From positions 243,971 through 307,970 of the forward strand of contig NZ_JAPZVN010000007.1 in assembly GCF_027533845.1 (NCBI RefSeq): a DNA stretch of 64,000 nucleotides, given 5' to 3'. Of this stretch, positions 9,047 through 17,678 are shown piece after piece. The notes under the pieces are model-generated. The model did no database searches, had not been told where the DNA came from, and saw only the letters and a list, made by a program, of their open reading frames with translations. The DNA comes from Streptomyces sp. RPT161. GTDB taxonomy: Bacteria > Actinomycetota > Actinomycetes > Streptomycetales > Streptomycetaceae. Made by a program: the position numbers and the translations under genes. Each line of letters starts with the position of its first letter. The first letter of the stretch is position 1.

Positions 9047-9182
9047 GGGGGCGGGGGCGAAGGGGTGGGGGTCCTGGACCGTATATTTACGGGCCGGTTG
9101 CCCCCTGTGTTGGGTGCGGCGGAAGTTCGGCCCGCAAATACACGTCAGCGTCCAGGACCCCCACCCCTTCGCCCCCGCCCCC
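9047..9182. terminator. long inverted repeat between convergent acyl-CoA ligase genes
   Basis: Arms 9047-9079 and 9150-9182 are perfect 33-nt inverted copies, starting with a G5-C-G5-C run. Inner arms 9080-9096 and 9128-9144 continue the pairing with two mismatches, leaving a loop of about 30 nt. It occupies most of the 309-nt gap between two convergent genes and would act as a bidirectional terminator. Its length and arm-plus-inner-arm design also look like a mobile palindromic element. Confidence 0.7.
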
Positions 9183-9324
9183 TCACGTTGTCTGTCCTCT
9201 TGCGGTCCGGTGGTCGTTTGGGTCGCGGGGGTGCGATCGCTTGTGGCTCGCCGCTCCTTGGGGGGACGTGTTCCCCAACCGGCAGTGTGCAGCGGCGAGA
9301 TGGGTGCCTTCGGCTGGGCGGGTG

Positions 9325-10938
9325 TCAGGTGGGGTTGGCGGCGGCCGTCGCGATGGTTGCCGCCCAGCGGTAGTCCGCCTTGCCGCTGGGGGAGCGGTGG
9401 ATCTGGGGGGTTATGACGAGTGTGCGCGGGACCTTGTAGCCCGCCAGGCGGGTCCTGCAGTGGTCCTGTAGTTCGGTGAGGGTCAATGTCGCGGTGGCGT
9501 CGCGTAGTTGGACTACGGCTGCCACATGGCTGCCCCAGCGGGGGTCGGGGACGCCGGCCACGAGGACGTCGTAGACGCCCGGGTGGGACTTGACCGCCTC
9601 CTCGACCTCCTCCGGAAACACCTTCTCCCCGCCGGTGTTGATGCACTGCGACCCGCGGCCCAGTACCGTCACGACACCGTCGTCGTCCACCGTGGCCAGG
9701 TCGCCGAGCAGTACCCAGCGTTCCCCGGTCGTGTCGCGGAAGAAGGTCCGTGCGGTCTTCTCGGGGTCGTTGTAGTAGCCGAGCGGCACGTGACCGCGTT
9801 GTGCCAGGCGCCCGGTAGCGCCCGGGGCGACGGGCAGGTGAGTGACCGGATCCACCACCCTGGTACGGGAGTTGACGTGTAACCGGAAGCCCCGGCGCGG
9901 GCCCGCGTCGTCCGTCGCGGTGCCGTTGAAGCCGGATTCGGAGGATCCGAAGTTGTTGAGGACCAGCACGTTCGGGACGAGCGCCTGGAACTGCGTCCGC
10001 ACGGTGTCGGACAGGATCGCCCCGGAACTGGACAGGGTGATCAGCGACGAGCAGTCGGTGCCCTTCAACGGTCCGGCGAGCGCGTCGGTCAGCGGGCGCA
10101 GCATCGCGTCGCCGACCAGTGAGACGCTGGTCACCCTTTCCCGTTCGATGGTCCGCAGGACCTCCTCCGGAGCGAACTTGCGGTGGATCACTACCTTCTG
10201 GCCGAAGAAGAAGCCGATGAACGCGGTGAGCGTCGACGTGCCGTGCATCAGCGGCGCGGTGGGGAAGAAGACCAGCCCCTCGCCGCCGACCGCCACCCGT
10301 TCGGCCAACTCCTCGGGCCGTCGCACCGGCTCGCCGGTCGGCGCGCCGCCGCCGAGGCCGGAGAAGAAGAGGTCCTCCGCCCGCCACATCACGCCCTTGG
10401 GCATGCCGGTGGTGCCACCGGTGTAGATGATGATCTGGTCGTCCCCGGAGCGCGGCCCGAAGTCCCGCTCGGGTGATCCGGACGCCTCCGCCTCCCGGTA
10501 CGAGAGTGCGGATGCCGTTCCGGAGCCGACCCGGACCAGATGCCGCAGCGTCGGGCATGTCGCGGCCGCCGCGGCCACCCGGTCGTCGAAGTCCGCGTCG
10601 TGGGCCAGCGCCACCAGGTCCGCGTCCTGGTACAGGTACGCCAACTCGTCAGCGACATAGCGGTAGTTGACGTTGACCGGGACGGCGCGGATCTTCATGC
10701 AGGCCAGTGCGGTCTGCAGGTACTCGACGCCGTTGTACAGGTGCAGGCCGACGTGCTGGCCGGGGGCGACACCGGACGCCGCGAGGTGGTGGGCGACGCG
10801 GTTGGCCGCGGCGTCCAGTTCGGCGTACGTCAGCCGCCGCTCCGCGCCGCTGCCGGGGTGGTCGACATACACCAGCGCCTCGCGGTCCGGTACGGCGTCG
10901 ACGACGGATTCGAAGAGGTCGGCGAGGTTGTACTCCAC
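9325..10938 (-). CDS. acyl-CoA synthetase, FadD19-like
   Basis: A 537-residue ANL ligase with the P-loop IIIYTGGTTGMPKGVMW, NNFGSSESG, LLGDLATVDDDG, GRGSQCINTGGEK and the terminal catalytic lysine in SPSGKADYRW. The GTG at 10938 is preceded by AGGAGG 5-10 nt upstream, so an upstream in-frame ATG at 10977 is less likely. It is transcribed divergently from an enoyl-CoA hydratase gene. This is the same arrangement as fadD19/echA19 of the Mycobacterium cholesterol side-chain locus, where FadD19 activates C26/C24-branched sterol acids. The shared promoter region holds the CTGAC-type palindrome and KstR-like boxes. Confidence 0.82.
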   Translation of the reverse strand: MEYNLADLFESVVDAVPDREALVYVDHPGSGAERRLTYAELDAAANRVAHHLAASGVAPGQHVGLHLYNGVEYLQTALACMKIRAVPVNVNYRYVADELAYLYQDADLVALAHDADFDDRVAAAAATCPTLRHLVRVGSGTASALSYREAEASGSPERDFGPRSGDDQIIIYTGGTTGMPKGVMWRAEDLFFSGLGGGAPTGEPVRRPEELAERVAVGGEGLVFFPTAPLMHGTSTLTAFIGFFFGQKVVIHRKFAPEEVLRTIERERVTSVSLVGDAMLRPLTDALAGPLKGTDCSSLITLSSSGAILSDTVRTQFQALVPNVLVLNNFGSSESGFNGTATDDAGPRRGFRLHVNSRTRVVDPVTHLPVAPGATGRLAQRGHVPLGYYNDPEKTARTFFRDTTGERWVLLGDLATVDDDGVVTVLGRGSQCINTGGEKVFPEEVEEAVKSHPGVYDVLVAGVPDPRWGSHVAAVVQLRDATATLTLTELQDHCRTRLAGYKVPRTLVITPQIHRSPSGKADYRWAATIATAAANPT

Positions 10939-11023
10939 GGCTCCTCCTGACCGGCACCACTGGCTTGGCGGCCCCATTAGAGCGCCGACCGCGGGAGGTG
11001 TGAAGACCCACCGGCCGAGAAAT

Positions 11024-11038
11024 CTGACAACTCGTCAG
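11024..11038. promoter_or_regulatory. palindromic operator CTGACAACTCGTCAG
   Basis: Inverted arms CTGAC/GTCAG around a 5-nt centre, in the 161-nt divergent promoter between the FadD19-like and EchA19-like genes. The outer pattern is the same as at 6318-6332 and 55715-55729. Confidence 0.55.
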
Positions 11039-11072
11039 GAACCTGTTGAACGTCCTACTGCAACCTGTTCTA
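11037..11072. promoter_or_regulatory. tandem KstR-like boxes
   Basis: TGCAACCTGTTCTA at 11059-11072 fits TnnAACnnGTTnnA fully. AGGAACCTGTTGAA at 11037-11050 fits except for the first base. The boxes are centred 22 nt apart, about two helical turns, so dimers on both would lie on one face of the DNA. They sit 28 nt before the enoyl-CoA hydratase start and abut the CTGAC palindrome. Confidence 0.5.
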
Positions 11073-11099
11073 CTGAGTGCCACGACTGGAGGAGATGCC

Positions 11100-11903
11100 A
11101 TGGGCGGCACCGAACACCTCACCGTGGAGCGCGCCGGCGCGACACTCGTACTCACTCTGAACCGGCCGGAAGCGAAGAACGCCCTCTCGCTGCCGATGCT
11201 CGTCGGACTGTGGGACGGCTGGGTGGAGGCCGACGAGGACGACGCGATCCGGTCGGTGGTGCTCACCGGCGCGGGCGGAACGTTCTGCTCCGGCATGGAC
11301 CTCAAGGCGCTGTCCGCCGACGGGCGGATGGACGGCCAGCAGTACCGCGACCGCCTCACCGCCGACCCCGACCTGCACTGGAAGGCGATGCTGCGCCACC
11401 ACCGCCCCCGCAAACCCGTCATCGCCGCCGTCGAGGGGCACTGCGTGGCGGGCGGCACCGAACTGCTCCAGGGCACCGACATCCGGGTGGCCGCGGAGGG
11501 CGCGGTCTTCGGGCTGTTCGAGGTGCGCCGCGCGCTGTTCCCCATCGGTGGCTCAACCGTCCGGCTGGCCCGGCAGATCCCCCGTACCCACGCGCTGGAG
11601 ATGCTGCTCACCGGCCGTCCGTACTCCGCGCGGGAAGCCGAGCGTATCGGCCTGATCGGTCAGGTGGTCCCGGACGGCACGGCGCGCGAGAAGGCGCTGG
11701 AGATCGCCGAGTTGATCAACGCCAACGGCCCACTGGCCGTCGAGGCGGTCAAGGCCTCGGTTTACGAGACGGCCGAGCTGACCGAGACGGAGGGACTCGC
11801 CAGCGAACTGGATCGCGGCTGGCCGATCTTCGCCACCTCGGACGCCAAGGAAGGCGCCCGTGCCTTCGCCGAGAAGCGCCCCGCCCACTACCGGCGCGCC
11901 TGA
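11100..11903 (+). CDS. enoyl-CoA hydratase / crotonase, EchA19-like
   Basis: A 267-residue crotonase-fold protein adding water to an alpha-beta unsaturated acyl-CoA. It has the oxyanion-hole segments GGTFCSGMDL and VAGGTELLQG. Both catalytic glutamates are present (E121 in GGTEL, E141 in FEVRRAL), so it should be an active hydratase. The ATG at 11100 has GGAGGAG 6-12 nt upstream. It is first in an operon of four genes (hydratase, DUF35, two thiolases) and divergent from the acyl-CoA ligase, as echA19 is from fadD19 in mycobacteria. Confidence 0.85.
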   Translation: MGGTEHLTVERAGATLVLTLNRPEAKNALSLPMLVGLWDGWVEADEDDAIRSVVLTGAGGTFCSGMDLKALSADGRMDGQQYRDRLTADPDLHWKAMLRHHRPRKPVIAAVEGHCVAGGTELLQGTDIRVAAEGAVFGLFEVRRALFPIGGSTVRLARQIPRTHALEMLLTGRPYSAREAERIGLIGQVVPDGTAREKALEIAELINANGPLAVEAVKASVYETAELTETEGLASELDRGWPIFATSDAKEGARAFAEKRPAHYRRA

Positions 11904-11931
11904 CGGTGGCGCGACCCAAGGAGAGACGCCC

Positions 11932-12894
11932 ATGACCCCAGCCCCCGCACCGCGGGCGCTCCAGGCGCCCTTGGTCGTGGAGTTCCCGTTCACCCGCTCC
12001 CTCGGGCCTGTGCAGAGCGCCTTCCTCACCGGACTGCGCGAGCGCACCGTGCTCGGCGTGCGCTGCCACGACGGAAGGGTACTGGTGCCGCCGGTCGAGT
12101 ACGACCCGGTCACCGCCGAGGAACTGCGCGAGCTGGTCGAGGTCGCCCCCACCGGCACCGTCACCAGCTGGGCATGGAACCCCGAACCGCGCCAGCAGCA
12201 GCCGCTGGACCGCCCGTTCGCCTGGGTACTGGTCAGGCTGGACGGCGCCGACACCGCCATGCTGCACGCCATGGACGCCCCCGACGCCGAGGGCGTGCAC
12301 ACCGGTATGCGGGTTCGGATCCGCTGGGCCGCCGACCGTACCGGCGCCATCACGGACATCGCCTGCTTCGAACCCGACGAGGGCGGCGCGGCCCGGCGTG
12401 AACCCCGCGCCTTCGACGGCCGGTTCGCCGATCCGGTCAGCGGCATCGTCGCCCCCGCGCGGCTCGACTACACGTACTCGCCCGGACAGGCCCAGTCCCG
12501 CTATCTCGCCGCGCTGGCCGAGCGGCGCACCATCGGCGAGCGCTGCCCGGCCTGCCGCAAGGTCTACGTACCGCCGCGCGGCGCGTGCCCGACCTGCGGG
12601 GTGGCCACCGCCGAGCAGGTCGAGGTGGGGCCGCGCGGCACGGTCACCACATACTGCGTGGTCAACATCAAGGCGAAGAACCTGGACATCGAAGTCCCCT
12701 ACGTCTACGCGCACATCGCCCTCGACGGCGCCGACCTCGCGCTGCACGGCCGGATCGGCGGCATCCCGTACGACCAGGTGCGGATGGGACTGCGGGTGGA
12801 GGCGGTGTGGACCGAGGGCGGCCGGTACCCCGACCACTACCGCCCGACCGGTGAGCCCGACGCCGACTACGACAGCTACAAGGAGCTGCTGTGA
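11932..12894 (+). CDS. tandem DUF35 (zinc-ribbon OB-fold) protein, acyl-CoA binding
   Basis: A 320-residue protein with two DUF35 halves. The N-terminal half (about residues 15-150) keeps the OB-fold but has lost the zinc cysteines. The C-terminal half (about 185-310) has a complete rubredoxin-like knuckle, CPACRK followed by CPTCG, and an OB strand with YVYAHIALDGAD. DUF35 proteins bind acyl-CoA and form complexes with thiolase-fold partners, and the next two genes encode such partners. Mycobacterium Rv3521, next to ltp4 and ltp3, has the same double architecture. It starts 28 nt after the hydratase stop with AAGGAGAG as ribosome site and overlaps the next gene by 4 nt. Confidence 0.83.
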   Translation: MTPAPAPRALQAPLVVEFPFTRSLGPVQSAFLTGLRERTVLGVRCHDGRVLVPPVEYDPVTAEELRELVEVAPTGTVTSWAWNPEPRQQQPLDRPFAWVLVRLDGADTAMLHAMDAPDAEGVHTGMRVRIRWAADRTGAITDIACFEPDEGGAARREPRAFDGRFADPVSGIVAPARLDYTYSPGQAQSRYLAALAERRTIGERCPACRKVYVPPRGACPTCGVATAEQVEVGPRGTVTTYCVVNIKAKNLDIEVPYVYAHIALDGADLALHGRIGGIPYDQVRMGLRVEAVWTEGGRYPDHYRPTGEPDADYDSYKELL

Positions 12895-13898
12895 CCCGAG
12901 ACGTGGCGATCGTCGCCTTCGGGCAGAGCGAACACCGGCGCGACAGCTCGGAGTTCTCCGAGGTGGAGATGCTGATGCCGGTACTGCACGCGGTGCTCGG
13001 CCAGGTGGGACTGACAACCGACCAGATCGACTTCACCTGTTCGGGGTCGAGTGACTATCTCGCCGGGCGCGCCTTCTCGTTCACCATGGCGCTGGACGGG
13101 GTCGGTGCCTGGCCTCCGATCGCCGAGTCGCACGTCGAGATGGACGGCGCGTGGGCGCTGTACGAGGCATGGGTGAAGATCCTCACCGGCGAGGCGGAGA
13201 CCGCGCTGGTCTACGCCTACGGCAAGTCGTCACCCGGCGAACTGCGCGACGTACTGACCCGGCAGTTGGACCCCTACTACGTCGCACCGCTGTGGCCCGA
13301 CTCGGTCTCGCTCGCCGCGCTCCAGGCGCAGTCGCTGATCGACGCGGGCCTGACCGACGAACGCCGACTGGCTGCGATCGCCGCACGTTACGGCGCCCGC
13401 ACCGGCGCCGACGACTACGTCGTACGGCCCTTGCGGCGCCGGGACTGCCCGCCGATCCACGACGGGGCGGCGGCCGTGGTGCTGGCCGCCGGGGACACCG
13501 CCCGTCGGCTGTGCCCCAGGCCCGCCTGGATCCGCGGCATGGACCACCGCATCGAGGCGCACTCCCTCGGGGTGCGCGACCTCTCCGACTCGCCGTCCAC
13601 CCGGCAGGCCGCGGAGCGGGCAGGGGCCTTCGACGCCCCCGTGGACACCGCGGAGCTGCATGCCCCGTTCAGCTCCCAGGAGGTCGTACTGCGCCGGGCG
13701 TTGCGGCTGGGCGACTCCGTCGCCGTCAACCCCTCGGGCGGCGCGCTGGTCGCCAACCCGGTGATGGCCGCCGGACTGATCCGGCTCGGCGAGGCCGCCG
13801 CGCGCATCCACCGCGGCCAGTCCCAGCGGGCGTTGGCGCACGCCACCTCCGGCCCGTGCCTACAGCAGAATCTGGTGGCCGTACTGGAGGCCTCATGA
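12891..13898 (+). CDS. lipid-transfer protein / thiolase-fold protein (Ltp4-like)
   Basis: A 335-residue thiolase-superfamily protein recognisable from GIGQ-like VAIVAFGQSE at the N-terminus, AELHAPFSSQE, and the C-terminal VNPSGGALVANP and HATSGP signatures. Where thiolases have the nucleophilic cysteine it reads ESHVEMDGAWAL, so the Cys is missing. The protein is also shorter than the usual 390 residues. This is typical of the Ltp/SCP2-like group, some of which act as retro-aldolases or as non-catalytic partners. The GTG start overlaps the upstream stop (GTGA) and its own stop overlaps the next ATG, implying stoichiometric synthesis with the DUF35 protein and the second thiolase. Confidence 0.8.
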   Translation: MTRDVAIVAFGQSEHRRDSSEFSEVEMLMPVLHAVLGQVGLTTDQIDFTCSGSSDYLAGRAFSFTMALDGVGAWPPIAESHVEMDGAWALYEAWVKILTGEAETALVYAYGKSSPGELRDVLTRQLDPYYVAPLWPDSVSLAALQAQSLIDAGLTDERRLAAIAARYGARTGADDYVVRPLRRRDCPPIHDGAAAVVLAAGDTARRLCPRPAWIRGMDHRIEAHSLGVRDLSDSPSTRQAAERAGAFDAPVDTAELHAPFSSQEVVLRRALRLGDSVAVNPSGGALVANPVMAAGLIRLGEAAARIHRGQSQRALAHATSGPCLQQNLVAVLEAS

Positions 13899-15061
13899 GC
13901 AGGGAACCGGTGGCCGTCGTCGGGATCGGCCAGACCAAGCACGTCGCCGCGCGGCACGACGTGTCGATCGCCGGGCTGGTTCGAGAGGCCGCCCAAGCGG
14001 CCCTGGCCGACGCCGAGTTGGGCTGGGCGGACGTCGACGCCGTCGTCATCGGCAAGGCGCCGGACTTCTTCGAGGGCGTGATGATGCCCGAGCTGTACCT
14101 GGCCGACGCCCTGGGCGCGGTGGGCAAGCCCATGCTCCGGGTGCACACCGCGGGCTCGGTCGGCGGCTCCACGGCACTGGTGGCCGCCAACCTCATCGCC
14201 GCCCGGGTCCACCGCACGGTACTCACCCTCGCCTTCGAAAAACAGTCGGAATCCAACGCCATGTGGGGGCTGTCGCTGCCGATCCCCTTCCAGCAACCGC
14301 TGCTCGCGGGCGCGGGCGGCTTCTTCGCACCGCACGTCAGGGCGTACATACGGCGCAGCGGCGCGCCGGACACCGTGGGCTCGCTGGTCGCCTACAAGGA
14401 CCGCCGCAACGCGCTGCGGAACCCGTACGCGCACGTTCGCGATCCGGAGATCACGCTGGAGAAGGTCCGGTCCTCGCCCATGCTGTGGGACCCCATCCGC
14501 TATCTGGAGACCTGCCCGTCCTCCGACGGCGCCTGCGCGCTGGTGCTGAGCGACACCGCCGGTGCCCGGCGCGCACCACGACCGCCCGCGTGGGTGCGCG
14601 GTGGCGCGATGCGCAGCGAGCCGACCATGTTCGCGGGCAAGGACTACGTGTCCCCGCGAGCCGGCCAGGACTGCGCCGCGGACGTCTACCGGCAGGCCGG
14701 GATCGCCGAACCCCGCCGGGAGATCGACGTGGTGGAGATGTACGTGCCGTTCTCCTGGTACGAGCCGATGTGGCTGGAGAACCTGGGTTTCGCGGCCGAG
14801 GGGGAGGGCTGGAAGCTCACCGAGTCAGGGGTGACCGAGCTCGACGGCGATCTTCCTGTCAACCCATCGGGTGGTGTGCTGTCCACCAATCCCATCGGTG
14901 CCTCCGGCATGATCCGCTTCGCCGAGGCCGCGTTGCAGGTACGCGGGCAGGCGGGCGAACGCCAGGTGGACGGTGCCCGGTTGGCGCTCGGCCACGCCTA
15001 CGGCGGCGGTTCGCAGTTCTTCTCGATGTGGCTGGTGGGGTCCGAGCGGCCCGATGCGTGA
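13895..15061 (+). CDS. lipid-transfer protein / thiolase-fold protein (Ltp3-like)
   Basis: A 388-residue thiolase-fold protein of normal length. It has the N-terminal AVVGIGQTKH, the family VNPSGGVLSTNPIGASG and a C-terminal LGHAYGGG block. The position of the catalytic cysteine reads HTAGSVGGST, with Ser instead of Cys, so classical thiolysis is unlikely. Retro-aldol cleavage as in steroid aldolases or a scaffold role is more plausible. The ATG is inside the previous gene's stop (ATGA). It is the last gene of the hydratase-DUF35-thiolase-thiolase operon; Mycobacterium ltp4-ltp3 has the same order. Confidence 0.8.
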   Translation: MSREPVAVVGIGQTKHVAARHDVSIAGLVREAAQAALADAELGWADVDAVVIGKAPDFFEGVMMPELYLADALGAVGKPMLRVHTAGSVGGSTALVAANLIAARVHRTVLTLAFEKQSESNAMWGLSLPIPFQQPLLAGAGGFFAPHVRAYIRRSGAPDTVGSLVAYKDRRNALRNPYAHVRDPEITLEKVRSSPMLWDPIRYLETCPSSDGACALVLSDTAGARRAPRPPAWVRGGAMRSEPTMFAGKDYVSPRAGQDCAADVYRQAGIAEPRREIDVVEMYVPFSWYEPMWLENLGFAAEGEGWKLTESGVTELDGDLPVNPSGGVLSTNPIGASGMIRFAEAALQVRGQAGERQVDGARLALGHAYGGGSQFFSMWLVGSERPDA

Positions 15062-15154
15062 CCGGAGGGCGTCCGGCCTCGGTGAACGGGCTGTCGGGCA
15101 CCGCCCGCCCTCGCTAGGCTGGGCCGCGGAAGACAAAGCCGGAAGGGAGCGGAC

Positions 15155-15394
15155 GTGGCTGACAGCAAGACCGGACAGCCCTTGGCCAACGGGAAGAAAC
15201 CGCAGCTCGACTTGACGGATGCGGTGTGGCAGGCCAGCAACCAGGGGAAGGGCGATGTCCAGATCGCCTTCGTGGAGGGCTACATCGCCATGCGCGACGG
15301 TCGCAACCCCGACGGCCCTTCGCTGATCTTCACCCCGGCGGAGTGGAACGCCTTTGTGCTCGGCGCCCGGGACGGCGAGTTCGACCTCACCTGA
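15155..15394 (+). CDS. DUF397 domain protein
   Basis: A 79-residue protein with the DUF397 core WQASNQGKGDVQIAFV and the ending FTPAEWNAFVLGARDGEFD. DUF397 proteins are small Streptomyces proteins usually found beside XRE-type regulators; here no regulator is adjacent. The start is GTG 15155 with GGAAGGGAG 6-14 nt upstream. The 3' end overlaps the convergent helicase gene by 8 nt. One member family includes the developmental protein BldB-linked WhiJ partners, but the role of this copy is unknown. Confidence 0.85.
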   Translation: MADSKTGQPLANGKKPQLDLTDAVWQASNQGKGDVQIAFVEGYIAMRDGRNPDGPSLIFTPAEWNAFVLGARDGEFDLT

Positions 15395-17654
15395 CGGGCC
15401 CGGACAACACCTCCGGCAGCTCGCCCTCATGGACGACGGTGAGCTGCCGGGTGACCCGGGTGACGGCAACGTACAGATCGTGTCCGCCCTTGGGGGACTG
15501 CGCGAGGATCCCTGCCGGATCGGCCAGTACCACCCGGTCGAACTCCAGCCCCTTGGCCTGACGAGTGGTCAGCAGCACCACGTCGGAGTCCAGCGCCGCA
15601 CGGTGCGTTCCGGTCGCGGCCCGGGGCAAAGCCGCGGTGAGCGAAGGGAGTCGGCGGTCCGCGGCGATCACCGCGAGTCGGCCACCGCCATCCGCCTCCA
15701 ACGCGGCGAGTTCGGCCGCCACGGCGTCGGCCACCGCGGCCGCCAGAGCCCCGTCCGGCGCCGCGACCGCCCGCGGGCCGGTGCCCTCGCCACGCACCGA
15801 CTCCGGCGCCCGCTGCCCAGGCGCGACCGCCGCCAGGATGTCGGCGGCTACCGCCATCACCTCTGACGGAGTGCGGTAGTTGACGGTCAACTCCACCTGC
15901 CGCCAACGGCCCTTGGCGTACGGGTCGAGCATCTCGCCCCAGGACCGGGCCCCGGCGGCGGAGCCCGTCTGCGCCACATCGCCGACCACCGTCATCGAAC
16001 GGGACGGTATCCGCCGCATCACCATCCGCCAGGCCATCGGCGACAACTCCTGTGCCTCGTCCACGATGACGTGCCCGTACGCCCAACTCCGGTCCGCCTG
16101 GGCGCGCTCCGCCGTGGTGCGGTAAGGGGCGGGATCCCGGTGGAAGGCGGCGAGCACGGCCGGGTCGAGCTGGTCTTCCAGGCCGGTGATCCGGAGCACA
16201 CCCAGCGCGTACTCCTCCTCGTCGGCACGCCGTGCCTCGGCGGTCCTCGCCCGGGCGCGTTCGGCGGAGTCATCGGCGCCGAGCAACTCGGCCGCCTCGT
16301 CCAGCAACGGTACGTCCTCGACGGTCCAGGGCGCGTCCAACGGCCGGAACAGCGTGGCGCGTTCGGCCTCCGTCAGGCCGGTGGTCGCCGCACGCAGCTG
16401 GTCGGCGTCGCCGAGCAGCTCACGAATGAGGCCGGTCGGGGCCAGCTCGGGCCACAGGGCGTCGATGGCCGCCCGTACGGATGGTTGCCGCCACAGTTCG
16501 GCCGGGCCGTGCCGCAACTCCTCGTCGTCCAGCGGGCGTTCGAGCCGCGCGGCCTGGTCGCGGACCAGCGCGTCGAGCAGATCGGTGACGAACCGTTTGC
16601 GCGCCATGTTGTGCGGCATCCCCAGCGCCCGCGCGCGGTCGCGGGCCCGCAGGCACTGGCCCCTGGTCAGCCGTAGTTCGACACCCTCCACTGGCACCCG
16701 GATGTCACCGCCCGGGTCCCGCTGGAGGTTGCGCACCGCAGCCTCGATCACCTCGACCATCCGCGGCGAACCCTTGACGACGGCTGTCTCGGCGCTGTCC
16801 GCCTCGGTGGCGTGCACGCCGGGGAACAACCCGCCCAGCGCCGTGGTCGCGACCTCGGTCTCGCCCAGCGACGGCAGCACCTGGCCGATGTACCGCAGGA
16901 AGGTGTCGTTCGGTCCGATCACCAGCACCCCGCGCCGCTCCAGCGTCTTCCGGTGGGCATAGAGCAGGTATGCCGCGCGGTGCAGCGCGGCCACCGTCTT
17001 CCCGGTGCCGGGGCCGCCCTGGACCACCAGGATGCCGGGCAGCCCGGAGCGGATCACCCGGTCCTGCTCGGCCTGGATGGTGGCCACCACGTCCGACATC
17101 CGTCCGGTACGGCCGCGGCGCAACGACGCCAGTAGCGCCGCCTCGCCCACCAGTGCGCGAGCGTCCTCCCCGATCAGGTCGAGGTCGAAGACCTCGTCGT
17201 CAAGGCCGGTGATCTCCCGTCCCCTGGTGTGCAGATGGCGGCGGCGCACCAGGGCGTGCGGATCACCCGGCGAGGCGGCGTAGAAGGGGTGCGCGGCCGG
17301 TGCCCGCCAGTCGACCAGCAGGGGTTGGTAGGTCGCGTCGCGCAGTCCGGCCCGGCCGATGTAGAGGGTGGTTCCGTCCTCAGTGTCGACGCGGCCGAAG
17401 CACAGACCGCTGTCCACACCGTTGAGCCGCGCGATGGTACGGGCCAACTCGGCGGCGGAGATGTCGCGTTCGGTCCGGGCCTGCCGGGTGCCGCCGGCCG
17501 AGCCGCGGCTCTCCAGTCGGCGCAGGGTGTCCTCGGCCCGCGCGCGGTCGGCGTCGAGTCGGGCGTACAGCGCGGCCACGTATGCCCGTTCGGCGCGCAG
17601 GGCGGCGGCTTGGGGCGCCTCGGCGGGGGAGGCGCCATGTTGACGGTTCGCCAT
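15387..17654 (-). CDS. helD: HelD-family (UvrD-like) ATPase, RNA polymerase recycling factor
   Basis: A 755-residue superfamily 1 ATPase. The N-terminal coiled coil (residues 15-85) that enters the polymerase secondary channel is followed by ARLNGVDSGLCFGR and WRAPAAHPFY, which are family markers. The Walker A VVQGGPGTGKTVAALHRAAY is near residue 215 and the DEAQE Walker B is near residue 535. The C-terminal helicase domain contains QAKGLEFDRVVL and YVAVTRVTRQL. HelD proteins release stalled or rifampicin-bound RNA polymerase. ATG 17654 lies only 7 nt from a 17-bp palindrome. I see no rifampicin-associated element upstream, so induction may differ from that of HelR. Confidence 0.85.
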   Translation of the reverse strand: MANRQHGASPAEAPQAAALRAERAYVAALYARLDADRARAEDTLRRLESRGSAGGTRQARTERDISAAELARTIARLNGVDSGLCFGRVDTEDGTTLYIGRAGLRDATYQPLLVDWRAPAAHPFYAASPGDPHALVRRRHLHTRGREITGLDDEVFDLDLIGEDARALVGEAALLASLRRGRTGRMSDVVATIQAEQDRVIRSGLPGILVVQGGPGTGKTVAALHRAAYLLYAHRKTLERRGVLVIGPNDTFLRYIGQVLPSLGETEVATTALGGLFPGVHATEADSAETAVVKGSPRMVEVIEAAVRNLQRDPGGDIRVPVEGVELRLTRGQCLRARDRARALGMPHNMARKRFVTDLLDALVRDQAARLERPLDDEELRHGPAELWRQPSVRAAIDALWPELAPTGLIRELLGDADQLRAATTGLTEAERATLFRPLDAPWTVEDVPLLDEAAELLGADDSAERARARTAEARRADEEEYALGVLRITGLEDQLDPAVLAAFHRDPAPYRTTAERAQADRSWAYGHVIVDEAQELSPMAWRMVMRRIPSRSMTVVGDVAQTGSAAGARSWGEMLDPYAKGRWRQVELTVNYRTPSEVMAVAADILAAVAPGQRAPESVRGEGTGPRAVAAPDGALAAAVADAVAAELAALEADGGGRLAVIAADRRLPSLTAALPRAATGTHRAALDSDVVLLTTRQAKGLEFDRVVLADPAGILAQSPKGGHDLYVAVTRVTRQLTVVHEGELPEVLSGPVR

Positions 17655-17661
17655 GGTTGGG

Positions 17662-17678
17662 CTACACTTTCAGTGTAG
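17662..17678. promoter_or_regulatory. palindromic operator CTACACT-TTC-AGTGTAG
   Basis: A perfect 7-3-7 inverted repeat ending 7 nt before the helD start codon. On the helD strand its first arm contains TACACT, a possible -10 hexamer, so a bound repressor would block initiation. A second AT-rich inverted repeat, TAATTG-N6-CAATTA, lies at 17693-17710 in the same divergent gap. Confidence 0.55.

Noticed and set aside
9016..9324. Small peptide genes inside the long inverted repeat
   Set aside because: Similar peptides can be read from both strands only because the arms are inverted copies; no ribosome sites.
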